From assembly GCF_034422975.1 (NCBI RefSeq), contig NZ_CP139873.1:1116001-1180000 (forward strand): 64,000 nucleotides of DNA, in the 5' to 3' direction. A program made the translations under genes and the position numbers. The stretch comes from Idiomarina sp. PL1-037. GTDB taxonomy: Bacteria > Pseudomonadota > Gammaproteobacteria > Enterobacterales > Alteromonadaceae. Below the pieces are notes generated by a model. It had not been told where the DNA came from. It saw only the letters and a program-made list of their open reading frames with translations, and made no database searches. Every line of letters starts with the position of its first letter. Position 1 is the first letter of the stretch. Below are positions 8,748 through 18,205 of this stretch, one piece after another.

Positions 8748-9716
8748 TTAACGTACGGTTTCGCCCGCAGCTTGTAAGTCAGCATGGTAAGACGAACGCA
8801 CAAGTGGACCACTGGCAATGTGGCTAAAGCCCATTTCTACACCAGCAACACGCAGCTCTTCAAATTCGTCGGGATGCACGTAGCGCGCTACCGGAATATG
8901 ATGGCGGCTAGGCTGCAAATACTGTCCGATAGTTAACATGTCGACATCGTGCGCACGAAGATCTTTCATGACTTCCAGTATTTCTTCTTTGGTTTCCCCA
9001 AGGCCGACCATAAGTCCCGACTTGGTACGGATATCCGGACGTGCTTCCTTGTACTTTTGCAGCAAATCTAATGACCACTGGTAATTTGCACCGGGGCGGG
9101 CCGCTTTATAGAGGCGAGGCACGGTTTCAAGGTTGTGGTTAAAGACGTCAGGTGCTTCACCTTTCAGAATATCCAGGGCAACCTGCATACGACCACGAAA
9201 ATCCGGTACCAGCACTTCTACCTGAATGTTGTTCTCACTGTGCTTACGAATTTCACGAATACAGTCTGCAAAATGCTGAGCACCGCCGTCGCGTAAATCA
9301 TCACGGTCAACCGAGGTAATGACGACATACTTCACTTTCATGTCGCGGATGGTTTTGCCCAGTTTTTCAGCTTCTCCCGGATCGGGAGGAAGAGGGCGAC
9401 CGTGGGCAACGTCACAGAATGGGCAACGACGTGTGCAAATGTCGCCCAGAATCATAAAGCTGGCTGTACCGTGATTAAAACATTCCGGTAAATTTGGACA
9501 GGATGCTTCTTCACAAACAGAGTGCAGACCATGGCTGCGCATTGCTTGCTTAATTTCATCAATACGCTCAGTTGAAGAAGGCAACTTAACCTTCAGCCAC
9601 GACGGCTTGCGCAACATTTGGTCGCGTTCGGTAGGAATAATTTGTACTGGTATCAGTGCCATTTTATCGGCGTCACGCATTTTGACACCAGGTTCAACTC
9701 TAACTGGCTTTGACAT
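8748..9716 (-). CDS. lipA: lipoyl synthase
   Basis: LipA is a radical SAM enzyme that inserts two sulfurs into protein-bound octanoyl groups. All iron-sulfur ligands are visible. C68, C73 and C79 hold the auxiliary cluster, and C94, C98, C101 (CTRRCPFC) hold the SAM-binding cluster. The 322-residue length matches E. coli LipA (321). Its start lies inside the lipB 3' end (17-bp overlap), so the two are translationally linked. Downstream of lipB in the same operon, it completes the endogenous lipoylation pathway. Confidence 0.97.
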   Translation of the reverse strand: MSKPVRVEPGVKMRDADKMALIPVQIIPTERDQMLRKPSWLKVKLPSSTERIDEIKQAMRSHGLHSVCEEASCPNLPECFNHGTASFMILGDICTRRCPFCDVAHGRPLPPDPGEAEKLGKTIRDMKVKYVVITSVDRDDLRDGGAQHFADCIREIRKHSENNIQVEVLVPDFRGRMQVALDILKGEAPDVFNHNLETVPRLYKAARPGANYQWSLDLLQKYKEARPDIRTKSGLMVGLGETKEEILEVMKDLRAHDVDMLTIGQYLQPSRHHIPVARYVHPDEFEELRVAGVEMGFSHIASGPLVRSSYHADLQAAGETVR

Positions 9717-10365
9717 AATCTTGAGCGAGTCCCGTTTGTTGAAGAATGTTGCTGTAGGAAAGAGAGCTGGTAAAGTGTTTTATCACTGCATCAGCCGCTT
9801 CACTAAAGCTATCAGGACCATTGAGATCCTTAGTTTGAATCATTTTTATGCCCGAAAGGCCACAAGGGTTTATTCGGGAAAAAGGTTCCATGTCCATATT
9901 AACGTTCAATGCCAATCCGTGGAAAGAGCAGCCTTTACGAATACGCAGTCCCAGAGAGCAGATTTTATCTGCATCGACATAAACCCCAGGGGCGTCTCGA
10001 CGCGCTTTGGCATCAATTTCGTAGTCGGAAAGGGTGTCAATGACGGTGTTTTCAATGTGGTTAACGAGTTGACGGACACCATAATTAAGACGACGGATAT
10101 TAAGGAGAAAATAGATAACGAGTTGACCCGGCCCGTGATAGGTAACCTGTCCGCCTCGGTCGACCTGGATAACCGGAATATTTCCCGGAGCAAGGATATG
10201 CTCAGCTTTGCCGGCTTGTCCTTGAGTGAACACAGGGTCGTGCTCGACTACCCACAGCTCGTCGGCAGTGTGTTCGTCGCGTTGGTCAGTGAATTTCTGC
10301 ATAGCATGCCATACGGGTTCGTATGGCTGCCTGCCCAATTCACGGATAATGAGTGTATCGTTCAT
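9700..10365 (-). CDS. lipB: octanoyltransferase
   Basis: LipB transfers octanoate from acyl carrier protein to lipoyl domains, the step before LipA. The 221-residue protein contains the family motifs YHGPGQLVIYFLLNIRR (around 75-91), a GCSFHGLALNVNMD segment and NPCG, whose cysteine is the acyl-thioester nucleophile. The catalytic Lys lies in the IRKG segment. It lies 44 bp downstream of ybeD and overlaps lipA. Confidence 0.96.
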   Translation of the reverse strand: MNDTLIIRELGRQPYEPVWHAMQKFTDQRDEHTADELWVVEHDPVFTQGQAGKAEHILAPGNIPVIQVDRGGQVTYHGPGQLVIYFLLNIRRLNYGVRQLVNHIENTVIDTLSDYEIDAKARRDAPGVYVDADKICSLGLRIRKGCSFHGLALNVNMDMEPFSRINPCGLSGIKMIQTKDLNGPDSFSEAADAVIKHFTSSLSYSNILQQTGLAQDYVKAS

Positions 10366-10409
10366 GCCATCATTATAACGTTTGTCAGCAACAACGGCTA
10401 GTCCTGCCG

Positions 10410-10676
10410 CTACAGAACGTAGCGAACGTCCTCGATATCTGAGAGTGAACGATACAATATTTCGATATGCTGCTGGCTTTCGACACGCACAGCAACAGAA
10501 ATTGAATGGTAGTTACCTTTGCTGCTGGGCCTTACGGAAGGACTGTAGTCGCCCGGAGCATGCTCTTGTAAAACTTCTACAACCTGATCAGGAAGGCTCT
10601 CACTAGCAACCCCCATCACTTTAAAAGTAAAGTGACAGGGAAAATCGACCAGTTCGTCAAAACGAGTTTTTTGCAT
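10410..10676 (-). CDS. ybeD: YbeD/DUF493 family protein
   Basis: This is a small conserved protein of the UPF0250/DUF493 family (88 aa; E. coli YbeD is 87). It has an ACT-like alpha-beta fold pattern, starting MQKTRFDELVDFPC and ending in the family's RYVL-type C-terminus. Its biochemical function is not established. It sits between dacA and lipB, its conserved position in gammaproteobacteria. Confidence 0.93.
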   Translation of the reverse strand: MQKTRFDELVDFPCHFTFKVMGVASESLPDQVVEVLQEHAPGDYSPSVRPSSKGNYHSISVAVRVESQQHIEILYRSLSDIEDVRYVL

Positions 10677-10688
10677 CTATCTAAACCT

Positions 10689-11846
10689 TTATTCTTCAGT
10701 AAATTGCTGTTTTATATAGTCCATCATTTTCTTGAAGAATCCACCTTCTTCGACAGCTTGTAAGGTTACCAGCGGAAATGAAGCTACATCTTCACCGTTT
10801 AGCTGAAGGTAAACGGTGCCTACGTGCTGGCCTTTCGAAAGCGGTGCCTGTAGTTGCTCATCAAGCTCAAAATTAGCCTTTAACTTATCCCGTTGGCCCT
10901 TAGGTAAAGTGATAACGACATCTTCACTGATGCCCAGCTCGACTTCATCTAAGTCACCACCCCAAATACGTTGGGAAATAAAACTTTCGCCGGCAGAATA
11001 TGCTTTGACGGTTTCGAAATAACGGAATCCGTAGTTAAGTAGTTTTTTACTTTCAACTTTGCGAGCCTGCTCGCTACCGGTGCCCATTACTACTGCAATT
11101 AAACGTGTTCCGTCTTCAACTGCAGAAGAAACCAGACTATAACCTGCTTCATTAGTATGGCCGGTCTTTATACCATCAACATTCAAGCTACGATCCCATA
11201 ACAGCGAGTTACGATTGTACTGCTTGATATTATTGTAGGTAAAAGACTTTTCTGCGTAGAGTTTATATTCTTCGGGAGTCTCATTTATTAAAGCACTTGC
11301 TAACGTCGCCATATCACGAGCGGAGACGTATTGCTCAGAATCGGGTAGACCATGACTGTTAGCAAAATGGCTGTCTTTCATACCAATTTGTTCGGCATAG
11401 TTATTCATTAAGTCGGCAAAAGCGTCTTCACTTCCGGCGATATGCTCAGCCATAGCAACACAGGCGTCGTTACCAGAAGAGATAATAATGCCGCGGTTTA
11501 AGTCTTTAACACTGACTTCTTTGCCAACTTCGATAAACATTTTGGATGATTCAGGGAAATTTTTGGCCCAGGCATTTTCGCTGATGGTAACGAGATCGTT
11601 CTCGCTAATACGGCCGGACAACATCTCTTTACCAATAATGTAGCTGGTCATCATCTTGGTCAGGCTGGCAGGAGGCAAACTTTCGCTCGAATTACTCTCT
11701 GCTAAAACCTTGCCGGTGGTGTGATCGATAAGGATATAAGCCTTGGCATTTACTGACGGCGCATTGGGAACCAATGACTGGGCCGCAAAACTTGCTGAGC
11801 TGAACAATAGGGTTACAACGGTAAAGAGGTGACAAATTTTTTTCAT
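10689..11846 (-). CDS. dacA: D-alanyl-D-alanine carboxypeptidase, PBP5/6 type
   Basis: This enzyme trims the terminal D-Ala from peptidoglycan pentapeptides in the periplasm. I set the start at ATG 11846, because it gives a clean signal peptide (MKKICHLFTVV...SASFAAQ). An in-frame ATG at 11885 would add 13 residues in front. With this start the protein has 385 residues, with SLTK at 61-64, SGND (SxN motif) near 119 and KTG near 220. A C-terminal PBP5 domain and an amphipathic C-terminal anchor helix (FFKKMMDYIKQQF) follow. Gene order rlpA-dacA-ybeD-lipB is conserved. Confidence 0.96.
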   Translation of the reverse strand: MKKICHLFTVVTLLFSSASFAAQSLVPNAPSVNAKAYILIDHTTGKVLAESNSSESLPPASLTKMMTSYIIGKEMLSGRISENDLVTISENAWAKNFPESSKMFIEVGKEVSVKDLNRGIIISSGNDACVAMAEHIAGSEDAFADLMNNYAEQIGMKDSHFANSHGLPDSEQYVSARDMATLASALINETPEEYKLYAEKSFTYNNIKQYNRNSLLWDRSLNVDGIKTGHTNEAGYSLVSSAVEDGTRLIAVVMGTGSEQARKVESKKLLNYGFRYFETVKAYSAGESFISQRIWGGDLDEVELGISEDVVITLPKGQRDKLKANFELDEQLQAPLSKGQHVGTVYLQLNGEDVASFPLVTLQAVEEGGFFKKMMDYIKQQFTEE

Positions 11847-11908
11847 TGGAATTATCTTTATCTTATCGGTCAAAAAGTGAATCATGTGCTTAAGGAAGCT
11901 GGATTATA

Positions 11909-12736
11909 TCAGTTCTGTTGCACAGCGTCAGGAGTATCCGCCTGACTTTGCGCTGCCTTTACTCGAAAAGCTTCAGGGTATCCGGAAGATCGTATCTGCT
12001 CGAGTAAATTGTGACTTGCATCTTCAGAAACCGGCCCCAGCATGAGTTTATGTAGACCATGAGTTTGTTCAGTAGTTGCAATTTCCCGGAACTTGGGCGG
12101 TAAGTTGTGTTTTAACTGCGATAAACGGTCGATATTTGACGAAGCGGCTAATTGAATATGATAATTCGATTGGCTTCTCGGGGCAGATTGCTCTTCGACT
12201 CGCATTGGAGTATTTAAATTAATGGCTTCAACCCGAACTGGGGCTGTACCACTATCCAGCATACCCAACTTATAAGCTGCCGCAAATGACAAGTCGATAA
12301 TACGTTCAGGATGGAATGGTCCGCGATCATTTACCCTAACCGTGACGGTACGGTCGTTGTTTAAGTTAGTGACTTTTACATAAGTAGGCAGAGGTAACCG
12401 GGTATGAGCTGCTGACATACTGTACATGTCATAGTACTCGCCATTGGACGTCAGATGACCGTGAAATTTATTGCCATACCAGGAAGCATAACCTTCCTCG
12501 ACATAACCAATAGCACTGTCCATTACCTCATAATCATTACCTAAAACCCGGTAGTCCCGGTTGCCTTGAGGGCTAATAGGCTCATGAACAGGAACGGCGC
12601 TGCGTAACTCTGACTCGTTAGGTAATCGAGTCGGTGCACTGTCTTTATGTTGAGAATAGCGACCGGAAGGACCGCTGGAACAACTGCTGAGCAAAAATAC
12701 GCTCAGCATTATGGTTGATAAATTACTGCATTTCAT
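11909..12736 (-). CDS. rlpA: septal-ring lytic transglycosylase, RlpA family lipoprotein
   Basis: RlpA is an outer-membrane lipoprotein; in Pseudomonas it cleaves denuded glycan strands at the septum. The 275-residue protein has a lipobox (LLSSC) near residue 19. A double-psi beta-barrel domain spans about 78-165, with EGYASWYGNKFHG, the catalytic-type VRVNDRGPF and RIIDLSFAAA. A SPOR domain that binds denuded peptidoglycan covers about 190-265. Its start overlaps the mltB stop by 14 bp, so the two lytic enzymes are probably coupled. Confidence 0.95.
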   Translation of the reverse strand: MKCSNLSTIMLSVFLLSSCSSGPSGRYSQHKDSAPTRLPNESELRSAVPVHEPISPQGNRDYRVLGNDYEVMDSAIGYVEEGYASWYGNKFHGHLTSNGEYYDMYSMSAAHTRLPLPTYVKVTNLNNDRTVTVRVNDRGPFHPERIIDLSFAAAYKLGMLDSGTAPVRVEAINLNTPMRVEEQSAPRSQSNYHIQLAASSNIDRLSQLKHNLPPKFREIATTEQTHGLHKLMLGPVSEDASHNLLEQIRSSGYPEAFRVKAAQSQADTPDAVQQN

Positions 12737-13694
12737 TTTTCAGTTGCTCGCTAAACTGGTAAACAGCCATCGCGTACAGTGGGCTATGATTATACCTGGT
12801 AATGACATAGAAGTTGTCGTATCCCAGCCAGTATTCATAAGCGTCTTTTGTTTCAAACTCAAATACCCTAACTTCGGTGTCATCATTAACCGCCTGATGC
12901 TGCGTAAGCTCATAGCCTTTACGCTTAACTTCGGAACGCGTGGTATTGGGTTTCATACCGTCGCTAACTAATGCCTTCCAATCCTGTTTGTCGGTCAGAG
13001 GTTGAGCCACAGGTTGACCTTGTTGCCACCTATGCTCTGCAAAATAATTAGCCACACTACCAATAGCATCGACCGGATTCGTCAGGATGTCTCTCTGTCC
13101 GTCGTTATCAAAGTCCACTGCGTAATGCCGATAGCTAGAGGAAATAAACTGACCGAAACCCATAGCGCCGGCGTAGGAACCTTTTGCTTCGGCTACGTCC
13201 CAACCTTCTTCAGTTGCTAACTGAAAGAATTCACTAAGTTCGGAACGGAAAAAATTTGAACGGGGAGGATAATGGAAACCTAAAGTGTAAAGTGAATCCA
13301 GAACGGAATATTTACCCATGTAATTGCCGTAAAAGGTTTCGACACCAATTATTGCAACTATGATTGGAGCAGGTACGCCGTATTCAGCTTCCGCACGCTC
13401 CAGCGTTTCTGTGTGTTTTTTCCAGAATTTAACCCCCGCGTCTAAGCGTTTATCAGTCAAGAAAATAGGGTGGTATTGGTACCAGGGTTTGGCCTCCCAT
13501 GGGCGCTGAATAGCTTCCAGTACATCGGCATTTTTTTCTGCTTCTGACAGCCATTGACGTACCAGAGCTTCATCGAGTTGATGCTCTTTTACCTGCTGTT
13601 GAATAAACTCTTCAACCTCAGGCGTTTGCTCCTGAGCATATGCCGACAAGCTGGTTGTTGCGGTTAGCAACGCTAACCCTAATAAGGTGCGCAT
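12723..13694 (-). CDS. mltB: membrane-bound/periplasmic lytic murein transglycosylase B
   Basis: MltB cleaves the MurNAc-GlcNAc bond to give 1,6-anhydromuropeptides. The 323-residue protein has a cleavable-looking signal peptide (MRTLLGLALLTATTSLSAYA) without a lipobox Cys, so it may be periplasmic and not lipid-anchored like E. coli MltB. The catalytic glutamate lies in IGVETFYGNYMG (around 116-127), followed by GAMGFGQFISSSYRHYAVD. AGGA 7 nt before the ATG supports the start. It lies between rodA and rlpA, an arrangement common outside enterics. Confidence 0.94.
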   Translation of the reverse strand: MRTLLGLALLTATTSLSAYAQEQTPEVEEFIQQQVKEHQLDEALVRQWLSEAEKNADVLEAIQRPWEAKPWYQYHPIFLTDKRLDAGVKFWKKHTETLERAEAEYGVPAPIIVAIIGVETFYGNYMGKYSVLDSLYTLGFHYPPRSNFFRSELSEFFQLATEEGWDVAEAKGSYAGAMGFGQFISSSYRHYAVDFDNDGQRDILTNPVDAIGSVANYFAEHRWQQGQPVAQPLTDKQDWKALVSDGMKPNTTRSEVKRKGYELTQHQAVNDDTEVRVFEFETKDAYEYWLGYDNFYVITRYNHSPLYAMAVYQFSEQLKNEMQ

Positions 13695-13711
13695 AAAGTT
13701 TTCCTGTTTTT

Positions 13712-14830
13712 TTAGCCATTTTTCATAACTAAGCGATGGTGGGTCGCAATGGACATGAGCATGCCGAAGCCGGCCATAAGTGTCACCATCGACGTGCCAC
13801 CATAACTGATTAAAGGTAATGGTACCCCAACCACCGGTAATAGTCCTGAAACCATACCAATATTTACAAATACATAAACAAAGAAGGTCAGTGTCAGTGA
13901 ACCGGCTAATAACTTACAAAAGATATCCTGAGTTTGCAGAGCAATAATTAGGCCTCGTAAAATGATGAAGCCATACAATGCAAGCAAAAGGATAACTCCG
14001 GTGAGGCCAAATTCTTCACTAAAAACAGAAAAAATAAAGTCGGTATGACGTTCAGGTAAAAATTCGAGTTGAGACTGCGTTCCCTGAAGCCAGCCCTTGC
14101 CATCAATGCCGCCTGAACCGATGGCAATTTTTGACTGAATAATGTGGTAACCTGAACCGAGTGGATCACGCTCAGGGTTTAAAAAAGTGAGCACCCGTTG
14201 ACGTTGGTAGTCGTGCATAAGATAAAACCAGAGTACCGGGGTAAAGGCTGCGGCAGCAATAGCTGCGGCGGTAACCAACTTCCAGCTTAATCCAGCCAAA
14301 AATATAACGAAAAGTCCAGCGCAGGCAACCAGTAGTGAAGTTCCTAAATCGGGTTGACGGGCAATGAGTAAGGTTGGAATAATCACCAGCACTAAAGCGC
14401 CAAACAGCCTATAAATGGAGGGAGGAATAGGCTGTTGATTCATATACCAGGCGAGCATAAGGGGCATGGCAAGTTTCATTATTTCTGACGGCTGTATGGT
14501 TAAAGGACCGATATCCAACCAACGTTGAGCGCCTTTTCCCATTTCACCAAAAACAAGTACGGCCACTAGCAGCAGAACCCCACCACCGAAAGCTGGCACC
14601 GCAAAGCGTGAAAGGGCACGTGGAGGAATTTGTGCAACCACAAAAAGCACAACAAAAGACAGACCTATACGTATCGACTGTCTTTCTACGACTTCCAGGT
14701 CCTGGCCTGCGGCGCTGTAAATAACAAACAAACTAAGAACTGAGAGCACAATCAGAGGAATCAGTAGCGGCCCGTCTATGTGCAGCTTTTTCAGTAGCGG
14801 GCTTCTTTGGCGTTCTTCAGTTGTCAGCAT
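13712..14830 (-). CDS. mrdB: rod-shape SEDS peptidoglycan glycosyltransferase RodA
   Basis: RodA polymerises glycan strands with PBP2 in the elongasome. I prefer ATG 14830 because AGGAAA precedes it at good spacing; an in-frame codon at 14857 would add nine residues. The 372-aa protein has about ten membrane segments. It carries the SEDS hallmarks GMGKGAQRWLDIGPLTIQPSE, DYQRQRVLTFLNP and the C-terminal PLISYGGTSMV. Its start overlaps the mrdA stop by 14 bp, which keeps the PBP2-RodA pair coupled. Confidence 0.96.
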   Translation of the reverse strand: MLTTEERQRSPLLKKLHIDGPLLIPLIVLSVLSLFVIYSAAGQDLEVVERQSIRIGLSFVVLFVVAQIPPRALSRFAVPAFGGGVLLLVAVLVFGEMGKGAQRWLDIGPLTIQPSEIMKLAMPLMLAWYMNQQPIPPSIYRLFGALVLVIIPTLLIARQPDLGTSLLVACAGLFVIFLAGLSWKLVTAAAIAAAAFTPVLWFYLMHDYQRQRVLTFLNPERDPLGSGYHIIQSKIAIGSGGIDGKGWLQGTQSQLEFLPERHTDFIFSVFSEEFGLTGVILLLALYGFIILRGLIIALQTQDIFCKLLAGSLTLTFFVYVFVNIGMVSGLLPVVGVPLPLISYGGTSMVTLMAGFGMLMSIATHHRLVMKNG

Positions 14831-16712
14831 TTGTTTTTTCCTGCTGTTTGTTGCCATTGTTAAATCGGGCGTGCCAGACGTCTAATATTTCTCTTGCCAC
14901 CGGTGCCGCAACACTTCCACCGCCCCCAAGCGAGTTTTCTATTGCCACTACGACAACAACTTCAGGGTCGTCTGCCGGAGCATAACCCACATACATTGCA
15001 TTATCGCGGTAGCGCTCGGCAATATCTTCTGCATTGTATTCCTCTTCCTGTCCCAGGCTTCTGACCTGAGCTGTTCCGGTTTTACCTGCCGAGGAGTAGG
15101 GCGCGTCTTTAAACGCTCTATGCGCAGTACCTTTGGGTGACATGTTGACGTTACGCATCCCTTTAGTGATAACTTCCCAGTTGCTGCTATCGGATAAGGT
15201 CAACTTTTCCCGGTGGGCGATTAAAGCTTCCTCAAATACACCATCTTGTATTTTTCCGCGGAGCAGTCTGGGAATAAGGTGCTCACCTTTGTTTGCAACC
15301 ATGGCAGTGGCAACCGCCAGTTGCATCGGGGTTGCTGTCCAATAACTTTGGCCAATACCAACAGAGAGCGTTTCGCCCGCATACCAGGGCTGACCAAAAC
15401 GAGCTCTTTTCCAACCACGAGAGGGCATTAATGCAGAGACTTCTTCGTGAATATCGATGCCTGTTCTTTCACCAAAACCAAACTGGGTCATAAAACTGGA
15501 TATCTTATCAACGCCGAGCTTAAGGGCTAAATCGTAATAAAATGTATCACAGCTTTCGGTAATAGCTCTGTCTACATCGACCCAGCCGTGTCCCCAGGCC
15601 AGCCAGTCGCGGTAGCGTCGGTCAACGCCTTTTATTTCAAACCAGCCGGGATCCCATATGCGAGTGTCTTCTTCAATAGTGCCATCCTCTAATCCAAGCA
15701 AACCGATTTGAGGCTTGATGGTTGATGCCGGAGGATACGCCCCCTGAGTTACGCGATTAAGTAACGGGCTCTGAGTTGAATTCAACAACGATTGATACTG
15801 CTTAACCGAAATGCCATTAACGAACCAATTTGGATCGTAGCTGGGTGTACTGACCATAGCCAGTATTCCACCGGTGGTGGCGTCCATTAATATAATAGAG
15901 CCGCGTTGCTCACCCAGTAACTCCGAAGCTTTTCGCTGTAATTCAAGATCCAGTTCCAGGACGATGTCCTGACCCGGTTTAGGGGCTTCAATACTCAGTG
16001 TCCTAACTGCACGTCCCCGGTTATTTACCTCTACGCTCTGATAGCCGACTTCGCCATGAAGATCTTTTTCGTAGTACCTCTCTATACCGAGTTTCCCTAT
16101 CGTCCGGCTAGCGGCGTAATTAGGTAATTCTCCATTTTCGCGCAGGCTCTCGACATCTCTTGGGTTGATCTTGGCAACATAGCCAACTGCGTGTGTTAAT
16201 AATTCTTTGTGAGGGTAGTTTCGTATCAGACGAGCTTCGATGCTTATGCCTGGGTATTTATGTTGGTGCGCAGCAAAAACTGCCAGCTGCTTTTCATTCA
16301 ACTCGTCGAGTAAGGGCACATTATTAAAACGCCGCTGATTTTTTAGATTGCGGTAGAAGCGCTCAATAGTGCTGTCAGGAAAGTTGAGTAACTGTTGAAG
16401 TTGACTTAGGGTCTGCTCAAGGTTATCGATTTCTTCCGGAGTTACATCCAGACTGTAAATTGGTGTGTTTTCTGCTAATAAAACACCGTTGCGGTCATAG
16501 ATTAAGCCCCGATTCGGCGCCAGAGGAAGTAATTTTATTCGGTTATCGTTAGAGCGCGTCTGAAGCTCGTTATGTTCACTCACTTGCAGGTGATACATGT
16601 TTGACGCCAGAGCAATAAAGGCAGCAACAACAATCACCATAGCAACAAGCACGCGTCGCCCAAAAACGGCCGCTTCGGAATCATGATCACGTATGTGGGT
16701 GCGGTGACGCAT
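14817..16712 (-). CDS. mrdA: penicillin-binding protein 2 (elongation transpeptidase)
   Basis: PBP2 cross-links peptidoglycan during lateral growth and is activated by MreC and RodA. The 631-residue protein has one N-terminal membrane anchor (about 24-44), a dimerisation/pedestal domain and the transpeptidase domain. The active serine is in PPASTIKP (about residue 326), the second motif is SCDTFYYD (about 390) and KTG is in SAGKTGTAQV (about 540). The length is close to E. coli PBP2 (633). It follows rlmH and precedes mrdB. Confidence 0.97.
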   Translation of the reverse strand: MRHRTHIRDHDSEAAVFGRRVLVAMVIVVAAFIALASNMYHLQVSEHNELQTRSNDNRIKLLPLAPNRGLIYDRNGVLLAENTPIYSLDVTPEEIDNLEQTLSQLQQLLNFPDSTIERFYRNLKNQRRFNNVPLLDELNEKQLAVFAAHQHKYPGISIEARLIRNYPHKELLTHAVGYVAKINPRDVESLRENGELPNYAASRTIGKLGIERYYEKDLHGEVGYQSVEVNNRGRAVRTLSIEAPKPGQDIVLELDLELQRKASELLGEQRGSIILMDATTGGILAMVSTPSYDPNWFVNGISVKQYQSLLNSTQSPLLNRVTQGAYPPASTIKPQIGLLGLEDGTIEEDTRIWDPGWFEIKGVDRRYRDWLAWGHGWVDVDRAITESCDTFYYDLALKLGVDKISSFMTQFGFGERTGIDIHEEVSALMPSRGWKRARFGQPWYAGETLSVGIGQSYWTATPMQLAVATAMVANKGEHLIPRLLRGKIQDGVFEEALIAHREKLTLSDSSNWEVITKGMRNVNMSPKGTAHRAFKDAPYSSAGKTGTAQVRSLGQEEEYNAEDIAERYRDNAMYVGYAPADDPEVVVVVAIENSLGGGGSVAAPVAREILDVWHARFNNGNKQQEKTNADN

Positions 16713-16720
16713 TATTATTC

Positions 16721-17191
16721 TTATTCTCTATGGTACGGATGATTGTTATTCAGGCTCCATGCCCGGTAAAGGCTTTCTGCGACGATTAACCTCACCACCG
16801 GATGGGGTAATGTTAATTTAGACAAAGACCAGCGTTGCTCCGCTGCTGCCAGGCACTCATCGGAAAGACCCTCAGGCCCGCCGATTAATAGAGTGACATC
16901 TCTGCCGTCCATTTGCCATTTCTCTAGTTGCTGAGCAAGCTTAGGTGTATCCCAGTCCTGGCCTGTGACCTCTAAAGTGACAATTCGGTTCCCTTTGGGT
17001 ATTGCTTGCAGCAGCGACTTACCTTCTTGTTGCATAACGCGGTTTAAATCTGCTTTACGCGTTCGCTTTTGGGCGGCTATTTCATGCAGCACCAACTTAC
17101 AATCCGCCGGGAACCGTTTTTTATATTCGTTGAAGCCTTCAGTAACCCACGTGGGCATTTTTGTGCCAACGGCGAGTAATTGAATTTGCAC
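16721..17191 (-). CDS. rlmH: 23S rRNA pseudouridine(1915) N3-methyltransferase
   Basis: RlmH is a SPOUT-class methyltransferase acting on pseudouridine 1915 of helix 69 in assembled 70S ribosomes. The 156-residue protein (E. coli 155) has the LIGGPEGLSDEC SAM-binding knot segment (about 102-113). It ends with the conserved LIVAESLYRAWSLNNNHPYHRE tail, split here as LIVAESLYRAWS and NNNHPYHRE. It follows rsfS by 3 bp. Confidence 0.97.
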   Translation of the reverse strand: MQIQLLAVGTKMPTWVTEGFNEYKKRFPADCKLVLHEIAAQKRTRKADLNRVMQQEGKSLLQAIPKGNRIVTLEVTGQDWDTPKLAQQLEKWQMDGRDVTLLIGGPEGLSDECLAAAEQRWSLSKLTLPHPVVRLIVAESLYRAWSLNNNHPYHRE

Positions 17192-17194
17192 TGA

Positions 17195-17512
17195 CTAGCC
17201 CCAGAGTTTTTCTAATTGATAGAAGTCGCGGATGCTGTCCTGCATAACATGTATAACAACATCACCAAGGTCAACTAAAACCCACTCCGACTGTTCTCCA
17301 CCTTCTACGCCAATAGGTGGTATGCCAGCATGCTTTGCTTCTGTCGCCACATGTTCAGCAATGCTTCTTACATGCGTTTTCGAGCTGCCAGAGCAAATGA
17401 TCATGTAGTCAACAACGTCGGTTTTATCATGAACATCTAAAATTTGAACGTCACGACCTTTAAGATCATCGATTTTATCAATGACAAATTCACGCAATTC
17501 TTCTGCCTGCAA
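17195..17512 (-). CDS. rsfS: ribosome silencing factor RsfS
   Basis: RsfS binds L14 and blocks subunit joining in stationary phase or starvation. The 105-residue protein has the family core GRDVQILDV, DYMIICSGSSKTHVRSIAEHV (broken around residue 45) and the C-terminal WVLVDLGDVVIHVMQ. The start lies 63 bp downstream of the nadD stop on the same strand, and rlmH follows after 3 bp. Confidence 0.96.
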   Translation of the reverse strand: MQAEELREFVIDKIDDLKGRDVQILDVHDKTDVVDYMIICSGSSKTHVRSIAEHVATEAKHAGIPPIGVEGGEQSEWVLVDLGDVVIHVMQDSIRDFYQLEKLWG

Positions 17513-17575
17513 AAGATTTTCTCCGATTTAAGGATTAAAACCCGAAGTTTAACAGAAATTAGGAGAAGTGTTCAG

Positions 17576-18205
17576 TTACAAATACAGCTGATGTTGTCTT
17601 ATATAGTCATAAACATTGGAAGGCAGTGGCAGATTTTTTTCACGTTGCTGAAGTTGTTTCCGGAGTTCAGTGGCGGAAACATCGACCATTGGTGTTTCTG
17701 CAATATAAAGCAGGCCCTGGCGTTGTTCGTTCAAGGTGTTTTTATCGCGGGTCATATGCGCTGAAATAAACGCTTTCAACTCGTCATCCTGAGGGTTAAA
17801 AGGTACTCCTGCTCTTGGCATAACAATCAGGTGAGCGTGTTTAATAAGCTGGCGCCACTGATGCCAGCGGTGAAGACTCATTAATGAGTCCATCCCCATC
17901 ACAAAAAGTAGGGTGTCATCAGGAAACTGGGTTTTAAACTCACTTAATGTATTCGCCGTAAAGGAAGGTCTATTCTGTCTTAACTCCCAGTCCTCGACGG
18001 TGAAGGCCGTGTGTTGTTGAGATGCAAGCTTAACCATGTCCAGCCGCTGCGCCGGGCTGGCATCTGGTTGCGGACGATGCGGCGGTACCGCGCTTGGCAT
18101 CAGTGCTAAAGTAGAAATGTCGAGCTCTTTTACCAGAGCGGCTGCCGTTTGCAGGTGCCCGTTATGAATAGGGTCAAAAGTGCCGCCAAAAATTGCGCGT
18201 ATCAT
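17576..18205 (-). CDS. nadD: nicotinate-nucleotide adenylyltransferase
   Basis: NadD makes deamido-NAD from nicotinate mononucleotide and ATP. The 209-residue protein starts with the nucleotidyltransferase motif GGTFDPIHNGHL (residues 7-18) and has the second motif VSATELRKQ near its C-terminus (ISSTxxR-type). Its start overlaps the holA stop by 4 bp (ATGA-type coupling). Confidence 0.96.
   Translation of the reverse strand: MIRAIFGGTFDPIHNGHLQTAAALVKELDISTLALMPSAVPPHRPQPDASPAQRLDMVKLASQQHTAFTVEDWELRQNRPSFTANTLSEFKTQFPDDTLLFVMGMDSLMSLHRWHQWRQLIKHAHLIVMPRAGVPFNPQDDELKAFISAHMTRDKNTLNEQRQGLLYIAETPMVDVSATELRKQLQQREKNLPLPSNVYDYIRQHQLYL

Noticed and set aside
9607..10401. 264-codon open frame on the plus strand, antisense to lipB and the start of lipA
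   Set aside because: It lies entirely opposite well-identified lip genes; its translation resembles no family and has no ribosome-binding site. It is a shadow of codon bias.
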